From Bathymodiolus brooksi thiotrophic gill symbiont (GTDB taxonomy: Bacteria; Pseudomonadota; Gammaproteobacteria; PS1; Pseudothioglobaceae), in contig NZ_CAHJWD020000478.1 of NCBI RefSeq assembly GCF_903642095.1, positions 1-28,348 on the forward strand: DNA of 28,348 bases, in the 5' to 3' direction. How positions within the stretch are numbered: the stretch's first letter is position 1; every line of letters begins with the position of its first letter. Of this stretch, positions 15,807 through 22,346 are shown piece after piece. The position numbers were made by a program, and so were the translations under genes. Below the pieces are notes generated by a model that saw nothing but the letters and a program-made list of their open reading frames with translations, searched no databases and was not told the origin of the DNA.

Positions 15807-16091
15807 ATGGCAAATGAAGGTTACCACGAAGCAGAAGAAAATTTAACCCAAGAAACCAAGGACATGCACAAAGCAATTGTGTCTTTAATGGAAGAATTAG
15901 AGGCAATTGATTGGTATAATCAGCGCATTGATGCGTGTCAAGATAGTGAGTTATCGGCAATTTTGGCACATAATCGTGATGAAGAAAAAGAGCATGCGGC
16001 AATGGTGTTAGAATGGATTAGACGCAAGGATAAGGCTTTTGATAAAGAGCTCAAAGACTATCTTTTTACTGACAAACCGATTGCACATTAA
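15807..16091 (+). CDS. Encapsulated-ferritin-type (EncFtn) ferroxidase without a visible cargo tail
   Basis: 94 residues closely resembling Rhodospirillum rubrum EncFtn over its whole helical core (HKAIVSLMEELEAIDWY, LAHNRDEEKEHAAM, YLFT). Metal-site residues map with an offset of two: Glu30, Glu60 and His63 for the ferroxidase centre, plus Trp36, Tyr37, Glu29 and Glu32. In known systems two-helix EncFtn forms an annular decamer and oxidises Fe(II) inside an encapsulin shell, targeted by a C-terminal peptide. Here the protein ends at DKPIAH, soon after the core, and no shell gene lies in the window. AGGAT precedes the ATG. In this peroxide operon it would use up Fe(II) and so limit Fenton chemistry, either free or in a shell encoded elsewhere. 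Confidence 0.9.
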   Translation: MANEGYHEAEENLTQETKDMHKAIVSLMEELEAIDWYNQRIDACQDSELSAILAHNRDEEKEHAAMVLEWIRRKDKAFDKELKDYLFTDKPIAH

Positions 16092-16110
16092 ACCTAACAA
16101 GTTAGAGGTT

Positions 16111-16133
16111 AAGGGGCGAAAGCCCCTTTTTTA
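16111..16133 (+). terminator. Intrinsic terminator after the peroxide operon
   Basis: GGGGC, tetraloop GAAA, GCCCC followed by TTTTTT. It lies 22 bp after the ferritin-like gene and 15 bp before glutathione reductase, so gor may depend on read-through or on an unseen promoter. Confidence 0.92.
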
Positions 16134-16148
16134 TTTATTGGAGAAAAA

Positions 16149-17480
16149 ATGACAAAACATTATGATATGATTGCAATTGGTGCAGGATCTGGTGGCTTAT
16201 CCGCTGTAGAGCGTGCAGCAGAATATGGAAAAAAATGCTTAGTAATTGAGGTAAAAACTGTAGGTGGCACTTGTGTGAATGTGGGCTGTGTGCCAAAAAA
16301 AGTAATGTGGTTTGCAGCTAATGCCGCTACGCAAATTAACAACGCACAAGGGTTTGGGTTTGAAATTGATGTGAAAAAATTTTCATGGGAAAAACTCAAG
16401 CAAGGGCGTGAACAATATATTAAAAATATCACCAACTGGTATGACGGCTATTTAGAAGATTTAGGCATTGATTATATCCACGGCTTCGGCAAATTGGTGG
16501 ATAAAAATACAGTATCCGTGAACGGCGAAACTTACACAGCAAAACATATTGTGCTGTCTCCCGGAGGAGAGCCTACTGTGCCACATATAGAAGGTGCACA
16601 ACACGGTATTACTTCAGATGGTTTTTTTGAATTAAAAAAATTGCCAAAAAAAGTAGCAGTGATTGGCGGTGGTTATATTGGTGTGGAACTTGCTGGCGTG
16701 CTGAATGCTCTGGGCACTGAAGTGCATATTTTTGGTCGTGCCGACACCTTACTAAGGGGGTTTGATTCTATCATTCAGCAAGCATTGGACAAAGACTATA
16801 CGGCACATGGCATCACTATACATCACAGTTCTCAAATTGAAAAAGTAACGGACGATAAAACCTTAATAACCAATAAAGGTGCGTTTTCTGGTTTTGATGA
16901 AATCATTTGGGCAGTCGGTAGAAATCCAATGACACAACATCTCGGTTTAGAAAATGCAGGCATAAAATGTAACCAGCGTGGCTTTATCCAAACAGATAAA
17001 TTTCAAGTGACTAATATTGACAATATTTTTGCACTTGGTGATGCCACAGGTCGTGCACCACTCACGCCAGTTGCAATCGCTGCTGGCAGAAGGTTATCCG
17101 ATAGGTTATATCATGATATGACTGATAGGCATTTAGATTACAACAATATTGCCACTGTGGTATTTTCCCATCCGCCAATTGGTACTATCGGATTAACCGA
17201 AAATGAAGCAAATGAAAAATTTGATAAAGTCAAAATCTATCAATCAGAATTCACACCGATGGCAGATGCACTACTTGAGCATAAAACCACTACCGCATTG
17301 AAATTAGTATGTGTAGGTGAAAATGAAAAAGTGGTCGGTTGCCACATTATGGGGCATGGTGCTGATGAAATGTTACAAGGTTTTGCGGTGGCAATTAAGA
17401 TGGGAGCAACGAAAAAAGATTTTGACGATACCGTGGCAATTCATCCGACTAGTGCTGAAGAACTGGTAACAATGCGCTAA
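16149..17480 (+). CDS. gor: Glutathione-disulfide reductase
   Basis: 443 residues, typical of bacterial glutathione reductase. It opens with the FAD-binding [11 protein letters not shown], has the redox pair Cys42/Cys47 in [13 protein letters not shown], the NADPH fold [13 protein letters not shown] with Arg residues in [12 protein letters not shown] that suit NADPH, the second FAD motif [16 protein letters not shown], and the C-terminal His432-Pro-Thr-Ser-Ala-Glu-Glu catalytic base from the partner subunit. It regenerates GSH, which the peroxiredoxin-glutaredoxin upstream consumes. A GGAG lies seven bases before the ATG. It follows the operon terminator by 15 bp, so some read-through from the peroxide operon is plausible. 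Confidence 0.97.
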   Translation: MTKHYDMIAIGAGSGGLSAVERAAEYGKKCLVIEVKTVGGTCVNVGCVPKKVMWFAANAATQINNAQGFGFEIDVKKFSWEKLKQGREQYIKNITNWYDGYLEDLGIDYIHGFGKLVDKNTVSVNGETYTAKHIVLSPGGEPTVPHIEGAQHGITSDGFFELKKLPKKVAVIGGGYIGVELAGVLNALGTEVHIFGRADTLLRGFDSIIQQALDKDYTAHGITIHHSSQIEKVTDDKTLITNKGAFSGFDEIIWAVGRNPMTQHLGLENAGIKCNQRGFIQTDKFQVTNIDNIFALGDATGRAPLTPVAIAAGRRLSDRLYHDMTDRHLDYNNIATVVFSHPPIGTIGLTENEANEKFDKVKIYQSEFTPMADALLEHKTTTALKLVCVGENEKVVGCHIMGHGADEMLQGFAVAIKMGATKKDFDDTVAIHPTSAEELVTMR

Positions 17481-17520
17481 TATTCAATTATTGGTTGGTG
17501 CTTGAAAAATGGATTTTTGC

Positions 17521-17547
17521 TGATTATTCATATTTATACAAAGGTTC
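17521..17547 (-). repeat. Single-end copy of the inverted-repeat family, copy 2
   Basis: Read on the minus strand this is AGAAC followed by CTTTGTATAAATATGAAT and AATCA. A 23-base stretch is identical to the left end of the tatA-tatB element at 18528. No partner end was found. It sits tip-outward upstream of hisI. The rest of 17481-17615 shows no gene. Confidence 0.6.
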
Positions 17548-17615
17548 TAAATAAATAATTCTATTTAAAGTTACAAACTAGCGGTAAAATCAGTTATTTT
17601 AAGACATTAATTATA

Positions 17616-17996
17616 GTGAACGCACTAGAAAAAATTCGATTTGATGAAACAGGGTTGATTCCTGCTATTGCCCAAGATTTTGAGACAGGTGAAATTTTAA
17701 TGTTTGCGTGGATGAATAAAGAAGCCTTATTGTTGACGATTGAAAAGCAGCAGGCAATATATTATTCTCGTTCACGCAAAAAATTGTGGTTTAAAGGTGA
17801 AGAATCAGGACACACGCAATTGGTTAAAGAAATTTATACTGACTGCGATAATGATGTTATCCTACTTAAGGTAGCACAAATAGGGGGAATTGCTTGTCAC
17901 ACTGGAAGGAAATCTTGTTTTTTTCAAAAATTAGACAATAACAAATGGCAAACCATTACCAAAGTATTAAAAGACCCAAAAGACATTTATGGATGA
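17616..17996 (+). CDS. hisI: Phosphoribosyl-AMP cyclohydrolase
   Basis: 126 residues, the size of the stand-alone HisI enzyme. It opens the adenine ring of phosphoribosyl-AMP, the third step of histidine synthesis. Family signatures are [33 protein letters not shown], the metal-binding [12 protein letters not shown], and [10 protein letters not shown] with its zinc cysteines. The start is GTG at 17616, with no obvious Shine-Dalgarno. It overlaps hisE by 8 bp. The cyclohydrolase and pyrophosphohydrolase are separate proteins here, unlike the fused enterobacterial HisIE, and they precede tatABC as in many other gammaproteobacteria. Confidence 0.95.
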   Translation: MNALEKIRFDETGLIPAIAQDFETGEILMFAWMNKEALLLTIEKQQAIYYSRSRKKLWFKGEESGHTQLVKEIYTDCDNDVILLKVAQIGGIACHTGRKSCFFQKLDNNKWQTITKVLKDPKDIYG

Positions 17997-18306
17997 TATT
18001 TTAAAAAAATTAGAGCACATATTAGAGCAACGAAAAAGCGCAGAGACAGAAGATTCTTATGTTGCACTTTTATACCGCAAAGGTTTGGATGAAATTTTGA
18101 AAAAAATTGGTGAAGAATCCGCTGAGGTCATCATAGCAGCCAAAGACGGTGAGCAAGAAAAAATCATCTATGAAGTGGCAGATTTGTGGTTTCATACACT
18201 GGTATTATTGCGCCACAAAGACATTGAAATAGATAAAATAACACAAGAATTATCAAAACGATTTGGCTTATCAGGTTTACAGGAAAAAGCCAACAGAAGT
18301 AATTAA
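17989..18306 (+). CDS. hisE: Phosphoribosyl-ATP pyrophosphohydrolase
   Basis: 105 residues of the MazG-like all-alpha HisE family. [32 protein letters not shown] carries the EExxE-type metal-binding glutamates, followed by [13 protein letters not shown] with its conserved Glu and Asp. It removes pyrophosphate from phosphoribosyl-ATP in the second step of histidine synthesis. Its ATG lies inside the end of hisI, so translation is coupled. It ends 16 bp before tatA. Confidence 0.95.
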   Translation: MDDILKKLEHILEQRKSAETEDSYVALLYRKGLDEILKKIGEESAEVIIAAKDGEQEKIIYEVADLWFHTLVLLRHKDIEIDKITQELSKRFGLSGLQEKANRSN

Positions 18307-18322
18307 ACAACAGGAGAGAAAT

Positions 18323-18523
18323 ATGATTCCAGGACCATTTGAACTGATTATTATCTTAGTCATTGTCTTATTATTATTTGGCGGTAAACGCCTTAAAAAT
18401 ATTGGCGGTGACTTAGGTGGTGCCATCAAAGGCTTTAAAAAATCAATGAAAGAAAGTGAAAAAATTGATGACAAAGACGGTGTCATTGATGCCAAAGTTG
18501 TCAAAGAAGAAGACAAGGTATAA
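18323..18523 (+). CDS. tatA: Twin-arginine translocase subunit TatA
   Basis: 66 residues from ATG at 18323, chosen because AGGAGAG lies just upstream; the frame is open further back inside hisE but starts there would not fit TatA. The product has a short N-terminus, one membrane span at about 6-18 ([14 protein letters not shown]), the family GGKRL hinge, an amphipathic helix ([19 protein letters not shown]) and an acidic tail. TatA polymerises to let folded proteins cross the inner membrane. A 175-bp gap with an inverted-repeat element separates it from tatB. Confidence 0.95.
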   Translation: MIPGPFELIIILVIVLLLFGGKRLKNIGGDLGGAIKGFKKSMKESEKIDDKDGVIDAKVVKEEDKV

Positions 18524-18527
18524 AAGC

Positions 18528-18688
18528 AAGATCTTTGTATAAATATGAATAATCATCAAGGGTTTACTTCTCCCCCACTTGGCAATTTTTTAAATCCCAC
18601 TTTAGCCCTGCTAGAGCAAAATTTAAGAAATCTACTAAGTAAGGGAAAATTGAATTTCTCCAATTATTCACACTTATGCAAAAGCCTT
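18528..18688. mobile_element. 161-bp MITE-like element inside the tat operon, copy 3
   Basis: 26-base terminal inverted repeats lie at 18528-18553 and 18663-18688. They match at 20 of 26 positions and all six differences are transitions. The ends share the CTTTGTATAAATATGAAT core with copies at 17521 and, less closely, 9052, 20917 and 28154. The 109-bp interior has no coding frame that I can support. It lies 4 bp after tatA, and its right end runs into the tatB ribosome binding site. It resembles a non-autonomous transposon; a transposase is not present in the window. Confidence 0.65.
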
Positions 18689-18698
18689 GAGGCGAATT

Positions 18699-18980
18699 AT
18701 GTTTGATATTGGATTTTGGGAATTCGCCTTAATTGGTATTATTACACTGATTATCGTCGGCCCTGAAAAAATGCCTGCTATTGCGAGAACGGCTGGACGC
18801 TATATTGGCAAAGCCAAACAATTTGTTGCTAAAGTTCAAGAGGACATTGGTGCAGAAATTGATACCGATGAAATTAAAAAACATTTGAACACTATGGATA
18901 AAGATACCAATATTTTAGAGGTATTTGACGACACCAAGAAAGCAGTCAACGATATTAAAAAAGATGTCGAAAAATCATAG
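18699..18980 (+). CDS. tatB: Twin-arginine translocase subunit TatB
   Basis: 93 residues from ATG at 18699, preceded by GAGG. A TTG four codons earlier is less likely. The N-terminus MFDIGFWEFALIGIITLIIVGPEKMPAIAR is the TatB pattern: a membrane span with an early Glu (Glu8), then the GPE/Lys-Met-Pro hinge. An amphipathic helix and a charged cytoplasmic tail follow. With TatC it forms the receptor for twin-arginine signal peptides. Its end overlaps tatC by 17 bp if tatC starts at 18964. Confidence 0.95.
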   Translation: MFDIGFWEFALIGIITLIIVGPEKMPAIARTAGRYIGKAKQFVAKVQEDIGAEIDTDEIKKHLNTMDKDTNILEVFDDTKKAVNDIKKDVEKS

Positions 18981-19833
18981 CACCGAAGTTAAAAATATGA
19001 GTTTTGTTCAGCATATGGTTGAACTGCGTAACATTTTATTACATTCGGCGATTGCCATTTTGGTTATCTTTGCTGGATTATTTCCCTTTGCCAATGAAGT
19101 GTATGCTTTTATTGCTGCACCAATTATCAATGTCTTGCCTGCAGATAGTAGCATTATTGCTATTGGCGTTATATCACCCTTTTTAACACCACTCAAAATG
19201 GTGCTTATTATTGCGGTGTATCTAGCAATGCCCTATTTGCTTTATCAAGTTTGGTCGTTTATTGCACCTGCACTCTATCAGCATGAAAAACAAATGATTG
19301 TGCCATTGGTGGTTTCATCTACGCTGTTGTTTTATGCAGGCTTACTGTTTTCGTTCTACATTGTTTTTCCAGTTATTTTTAGCTTTTTGTCTAGTATTGG
19401 ACCTAGTGTGGTGGACTTCACCCCTGACATTCAATATTATTTAGATTTTGTCTTAAAGGTATCATTTGCATTTGGCGTGGCATTTGAAGTGCCGATTGCC
19501 ACCATATTAATCATTATGTTTAATATGACAACCATTGAGAAACTCAAAAAAAATCGCCCTTATGTGGTTATTGGTGCATTTGTCTTAGGGATGTTGCTCA
19601 CGCCACCTGATATTATTTCACAAACGCTGATTGCCATTCCAATGTGGCTGTTGTTTGAAGCAGGATTAATTTTTGCACCAATGTTTAAACGCTCAACGCC
19701 AATATCAGACGACAAAGACGCTAAATCAACCGTTACTCCAGATAAAAAAGAAGCACCAGATGAAGAGGATTGGGGTGATGAAGAATTGGACAAAATCGAC
19801 AAAGTCTTTGAGGAATTAGATAAAGAAGATTGA
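18964..19833 (+). CDS. tatC: Twin-arginine translocase subunit TatC
   Basis: 289 residues with six membrane spans. The family landmarks are clear: the N-terminal HMVELRNILLHS, SPFLTPLKMVLIIAVYLAMPYLLYQVWSFIAPALYQHEK with the signal-peptide-binding glutamates, FGVAFEVP, and RPYVVIGAFVLGMLLTPPDIISQTLIAIPMWLLFE. TatC recognises the twin-arginine signal. Two starts are possible: ATG at 18964 (chosen; it overlaps tatB) or 18997 (gives 278 residues). Neither has a good Shine-Dalgarno. The C-terminus carries a tail of about 45 residues, very acidic at its end (DEEDWGDEELDKID), beyond the E. coli end point. An intrinsic terminator follows. Confidence 0.95.
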   Translation: MSKNHSTEVKNMSFVQHMVELRNILLHSAIAILVIFAGLFPFANEVYAFIAAPIINVLPADSSIIAIGVISPFLTPLKMVLIIAVYLAMPYLLYQVWSFIAPALYQHEKQMIVPLVVSSTLLFYAGLLFSFYIVFPVIFSFLSSIGPSVVDFTPDIQYYLDFVLKVSFAFGVAFEVPIATILIIMFNMTTIEKLKKNRPYVVIGAFVLGMLLTPPDIISQTLIAIPMWLLFEAGLIFAPMFKRSTPISDDKDAKSTVTPDKKEAPDEEDWGDEELDKIDKVFEELDKED

Positions 19834-19862
19834 TAAACTAAATTATTTAGTTTATTTTTAAA
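19833..19862 (+). terminator. Terminator of the his-tat operon
   Basis: ATAAACTAAA, loop TTA, TTTAGTTTAT form a perfect 10-bp hairpin directly after the tatC stop, followed by TTTTT. The stem is AT-rich. Confidence 0.75.
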
Positions 19863-19919
19863 AAAAGGCATTACACTCAAATCATTTTTTTAATACTAAC
19901 CAAAAAATAGAGAATATAA

Positions 19920-20687
19920 CTAACTAAAATGACGAAATGGCTCTTTAATTAAACTGATATCAAAACTCCCAATTTCAGAAAGTTTCTGTTCATTAATAAC
20001 CTTAAGTTTTTTATGCCCACAAGAAATTAGCCCTTGCTCCTTAAAAATAACAATAATACGATTAATATGCACCTTGGTTATCCCTAAAGAATCTGCCATA
20101 TCTGCTTGATTAAGTGGGAAAAATATTTCTCCCGTTACCTGATTAAAATCATCAGGAGATTGCACTCTGATACGAGAATACAATTCCATAATCAAATATG
20201 CCAAACCCTCGGTAGCAGTTTTTTGTCCCAAATTAAGTAAGCGTTGCTGGCACAATACTGAATCATTAATTTGTAAATCAATCAAGCGTTTGGCGATATC
20301 AGAATTTTCATTAATTATTTTTGATATATTGTCATCAAAAAATAAACAAATTCTTGAATCTGTTACTGCCTGAATAGAGTAAGGCAAATCTCCTTCATTA
20401 TTACGACTAAAACCAACAAAATCCCCTGGTAATGACACCCTTAGAATTTGCCTTGTGCCATTTTCTAAGTGATTGTATAAAATCAAACAACCTGAATACA
20501 AAGTAAAAGCATAATTAATTTTACTTTTTTCTCGATGTAGGATATCTCCTGCAGAAAAATAACAATGTTTGTCACGATACTTTTGTGTAATACGCACCTT
20601 GTCTTTGTTTATAGCACCAAACAAAGCACGCGACCTGACAGTGCAATTACTACAATCAGCATCTTTTAAATGAGGGTTTATTGTCAT
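19920..20687 (-). CDS. Crp/Fnr-family regulator with an incomplete FNR cysteine set
   Basis: 255 residues from ATG at 20685-20687, preceded by TGAGA; the frame extends further upstream without a better start. A cyclic-nucleotide-binding-like domain (about 30-150, with LPGDFVGF at 87-93) is joined by a dimerisation helix to a C-terminal HTH (LNQADMADSLGITKVHINRIIVIFKEQGLI). FNR relatives hold a [4Fe-4S] cluster with C-x2-C-x5-7-C plus a distal Cys. Here Cys12 and Cys15 (DCSNCTVRSRALF) and the distal Cys114 (RICLFF) are present, but the third position is Phe23. Cys42 is a possible substitute. The recognition helix has HxNR rather than the FNR ExxSR, so the target differs. It lies beside nitrogen genes; its regulon is unknown. 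Confidence 0.88.
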   Translation of the reverse strand: MTINPHLKDADCSNCTVRSRALFGAINKDKVRITQKYRDKHCYFSAGDILHREKSKINYAFTLYSGCLILYNHLENGTRQILRVSLPGDFVGFSRNNEGDLPYSIQAVTDSRICLFFDDNISKIINENSDIAKRLIDLQINDSVLCQQRLLNLGQKTATEGLAYLIMELYSRIRVQSPDDFNQVTGEIFFPLNQADMADSLGITKVHINRIIVIFKEQGLISCGHKKLKVINEQKLSEIGSFDISLIKEPFRHFS

Positions 20688-20949
20688 AATCTCACTATAC
20701 CATAAAAAAAGATAGGTATAAGGAAACGCCAAAAGAAATAAAAAACTAATAAAAGTTAACCGAATACATCATTGGTCATATTCTTAAGCCAACTATATCT
20801 ATACTCTACTTTTCTAGCTATAAGTATATTACTCCAAAACCTCTGGCAACTTTTCTATTCAAAAAAAACTTATCAAATAATTGGCTATCATCCCCATTTT
20901 TGGATAAATAATTATCAAATCTATGTTTATATAAAGGTTTTAATATAAG
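20688..20949. other. Intergenic region between the FNR-like gene and nasT-like gene
   Basis: About 260 bp. It holds a candidate minus-strand promoter for the FNR-like gene (TTATAC, 16 bp, TATAGT, ending about 8 bp before the ATG) overlapped by an inverted repeat, TATACC/GGTATA, near 20694-20719. It also holds repeat copy 4. I saw no clear terminator for the nasT-like gene and no coding frame. Confidence 0.4.
20917..20942 (-). repeat. Degenerate single-end copy of the inverted-repeat family, copy 4
   Basis: On the minus strand this reads AAAACCTTTATATAAACATAG, sharing ACCTTTATATAAA exactly with the copy at 28154. No partner end is visible. It lies just downstream of the nasT-like stop. Confidence 0.45.
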
Positions 20950-21534
20950 TTAATTTAATAACTCAAAGGCGTTAATTACGCTTTCTGCCACATCGACAAT
21001 ACGCTTATTTTTATCCATTGCCATTTTACGCAAAGACTGATAAGCCTCATCTTCGCTAATATTCTTGCGTTGCATTAATAAGCCCTTAGCTTTTTCAACG
21101 GCTTTACGCTCTGAAAGTTGATTACGGGTTGCGTCCAACTCATCTTTAAGTGCTTGAAACTCTCTAAATCGTGCTATGGCTACATCAATAATCGGCTGCA
21201 CACGATTCTCCTCAAGTCCATCAACAATATAAGCATTCACACCTGATTTAATCGCCGAACTTGCCATCTCAGAATTTGATTCCTCAGTAAACATTACAAT
21301 CGGCTTTGGTTTAGTTTTGTTCACATCGGTTAAATTGGCAAATACCTCTTCATTAGGGATATCTGCATTCACAATCACCACATCTGCATGAGTCATTTCA
21401 TTGCTATTTTGTAAATTAATACTGTTGTCCATACGACAAATTACTTCATGCCCTTTGTCTTGTAAGGCACGACGCAACATCGCCGAACGACCTGTGTTTT
21501 CATCAACAAGAATGATTTTAAGTGCTGTATTCAT
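20950..21534 (-). CDS. NasT-like ANTAR antiterminator with an atypical receiver domain
   Basis: 194 residues. Residues 1-125 form a response-regulator receiver fold (KIILVDENTGRSAMLRRAL, then DVVIVNADIP, then PIVMFTEES). Residues about 135-190 form an ANTAR RNA-binding domain (ERKAVEKAKGLLMQRKNISEDEAYQSLRKMAMDKNKRIVDVAESVI). ANTAR proteins such as NasT bind paired RNA hairpins with six-base loops and stop transcription termination, usually at nitrogen genes. The phosphorylated Asp should lie four residues before the Pro in DVVIVNADIP, but that residue is Asn56. The acidic pair Asp11-Glu12 remains. NasT is often controlled by a partner, NasS; none is in the window. A likely RNA target is the glnK leader at 23943-24122. 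Confidence 0.9.
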   Translation of the reverse strand: MNTALKIILVDENTGRSAMLRRALQDKGHEVICRMDNSINLQNSNEMTHADVVIVNADIPNEEVFANLTDVNKTKPKPIVMFTEESNSEMASSAIKSGVNAYIVDGLEENRVQPIIDVAIARFREFQALKDELDATRNQLSERKAVEKAKGLLMQRKNISEDEAYQSLRKMAMDKNKRIVDVAESVINAFELLN

Positions 21535-21543
21535 AAGAAATAA

Positions 21544-21549
21544 ATTATA
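21544..21549 (-). promoter_or_regulatory. Candidate -10 element of the nasT-like gene
   Basis: A perfect TATAAT on the minus strand ends 9 bp before the ATG at 21532-21534, giving a very short leader. No good -35 hexamer is present at the expected distance. Confidence 0.4.
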
Positions 21550-21555
21550 CTGTTT

Positions 21556-21587
21556 TTAAATAAAAAATACCTTGCATTTGCAAGGTA
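21556..21587 (-). terminator. Terminator after the TorF-type porin
   Basis: On the minus strand TACCTTGC, loop AAAT, GCAAGGTA form a perfect 8-bp hairpin (21568-21587) followed by TTTTTTATTT. It ends the glnK-amtB-porin transcript and separates it from the nasT-like gene. Confidence 0.85.
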
Positions 21588-21613
21588 AAAATTATTATAA
21601 ATTTTTTAAAAAA

Positions 21614-22285
21614 TTAGAAAGATTTACTAACGCTAAATACTGTATTTTTTGGATCCATATCTGCTCCAGTAGCATTATCATTAACTTTAGTAAAGGCCAA
21701 TGCATAATCTAAACCAGCATAAGATGTACCAAAACTAAACCCATACATTTTATAACCACTAGTATCACCAGAAGTTGATGCATTAGAGTATTGACCAATC
21801 GTTAACGACATATCTATGTCGCTAACACTGGTGCTATAACTACCCTCAACATAATTAGCAGCATCCCCTATACCTTTGTAATAAGTTAAACCGAAATCAT
21901 CATAAGACCCAGTAATATAAGCTTCTTTAAAGTTGTTATCTTTAGTATTGTAAGTATAAGAAATATAGCCCAATTCATAGCCAATACTGCTATTTAGCTC
22001 ATCTGAATAAGAACCATAGATATCAAATTCAGCAGACATATTATTAGCCCAATCAGCATTAGAACCCCAAACGCCAATCGAAAAACCATTGTCTAAATCA
22101 TAGTCTAAGCCACCTTGAACAGCTTTTTTATCGCTACTTTGTGTTTTTCCACGCCACACATAATCACTAGCAATGGTAATATTGGCACTCACCGGTGAAG
22201 TTACCTCTTCAGCAGCGAGCGATACTGAACTGAGAATTGAAAGCAATCCAGTAGCCAATAATAATTTTTTTGTTAAATTTTTCAT
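21614..22285 (-). CDS. TorF-family putative porin
   Basis: 223 residues from ATG at 22283-22285, chosen because AAGGAA lies six bases upstream and a signal peptide begins at once (KNLTKKLLLATGLLSILSSVSLAA). The mature start (VTSPVSANITIASDYVWRGKTQSSDKKAVQGGLDYD) matches a family of conserved outer-membrane proteins annotated as TorF or Gcw_chp. Alternating Gly- and Tyr-rich strands and a C-terminal Phe (FSVSKSF) fit a beta-barrel. The substrate is not known. It lies 61 bp downstream of amtB with no terminator between, so it is probably in the glnK-amtB transcript. A role in uptake of nitrogen compounds across the outer membrane is inference from this position. Confidence 0.82.
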   Translation of the reverse strand: MKNLTKKLLLATGLLSILSSVSLAAEEVTSPVSANITIASDYVWRGKTQSSDKKAVQGGLDYDLDNGFSIGVWGSNADWANNMSAEFDIYGSYSDELNSSIGYELGYISYTYNTKDNNFKEAYITGSYDDFGLTYYKGIGDAANYVEGSYSTSVSDIDMSLTIGQYSNASTSGDTSGYKMYGFSFGTSYAGLDYALAFTKVNDNATGADMDPKNTVFSVSKSF

Positions 22286-22346
22286 TTTTATTTCCTTATA
22301 TAATTTTAATATCGCCAAAAATACAATATTTCTAACTTATTTTTTC

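Noticed and set aside
16092..16110. CTAAC/GTTAG mini-repeat after the ferritin-like gene
   Set aside because: Only a 5-bp arm with a 2-base loop and no T-run; the terminator just beyond explains the site.
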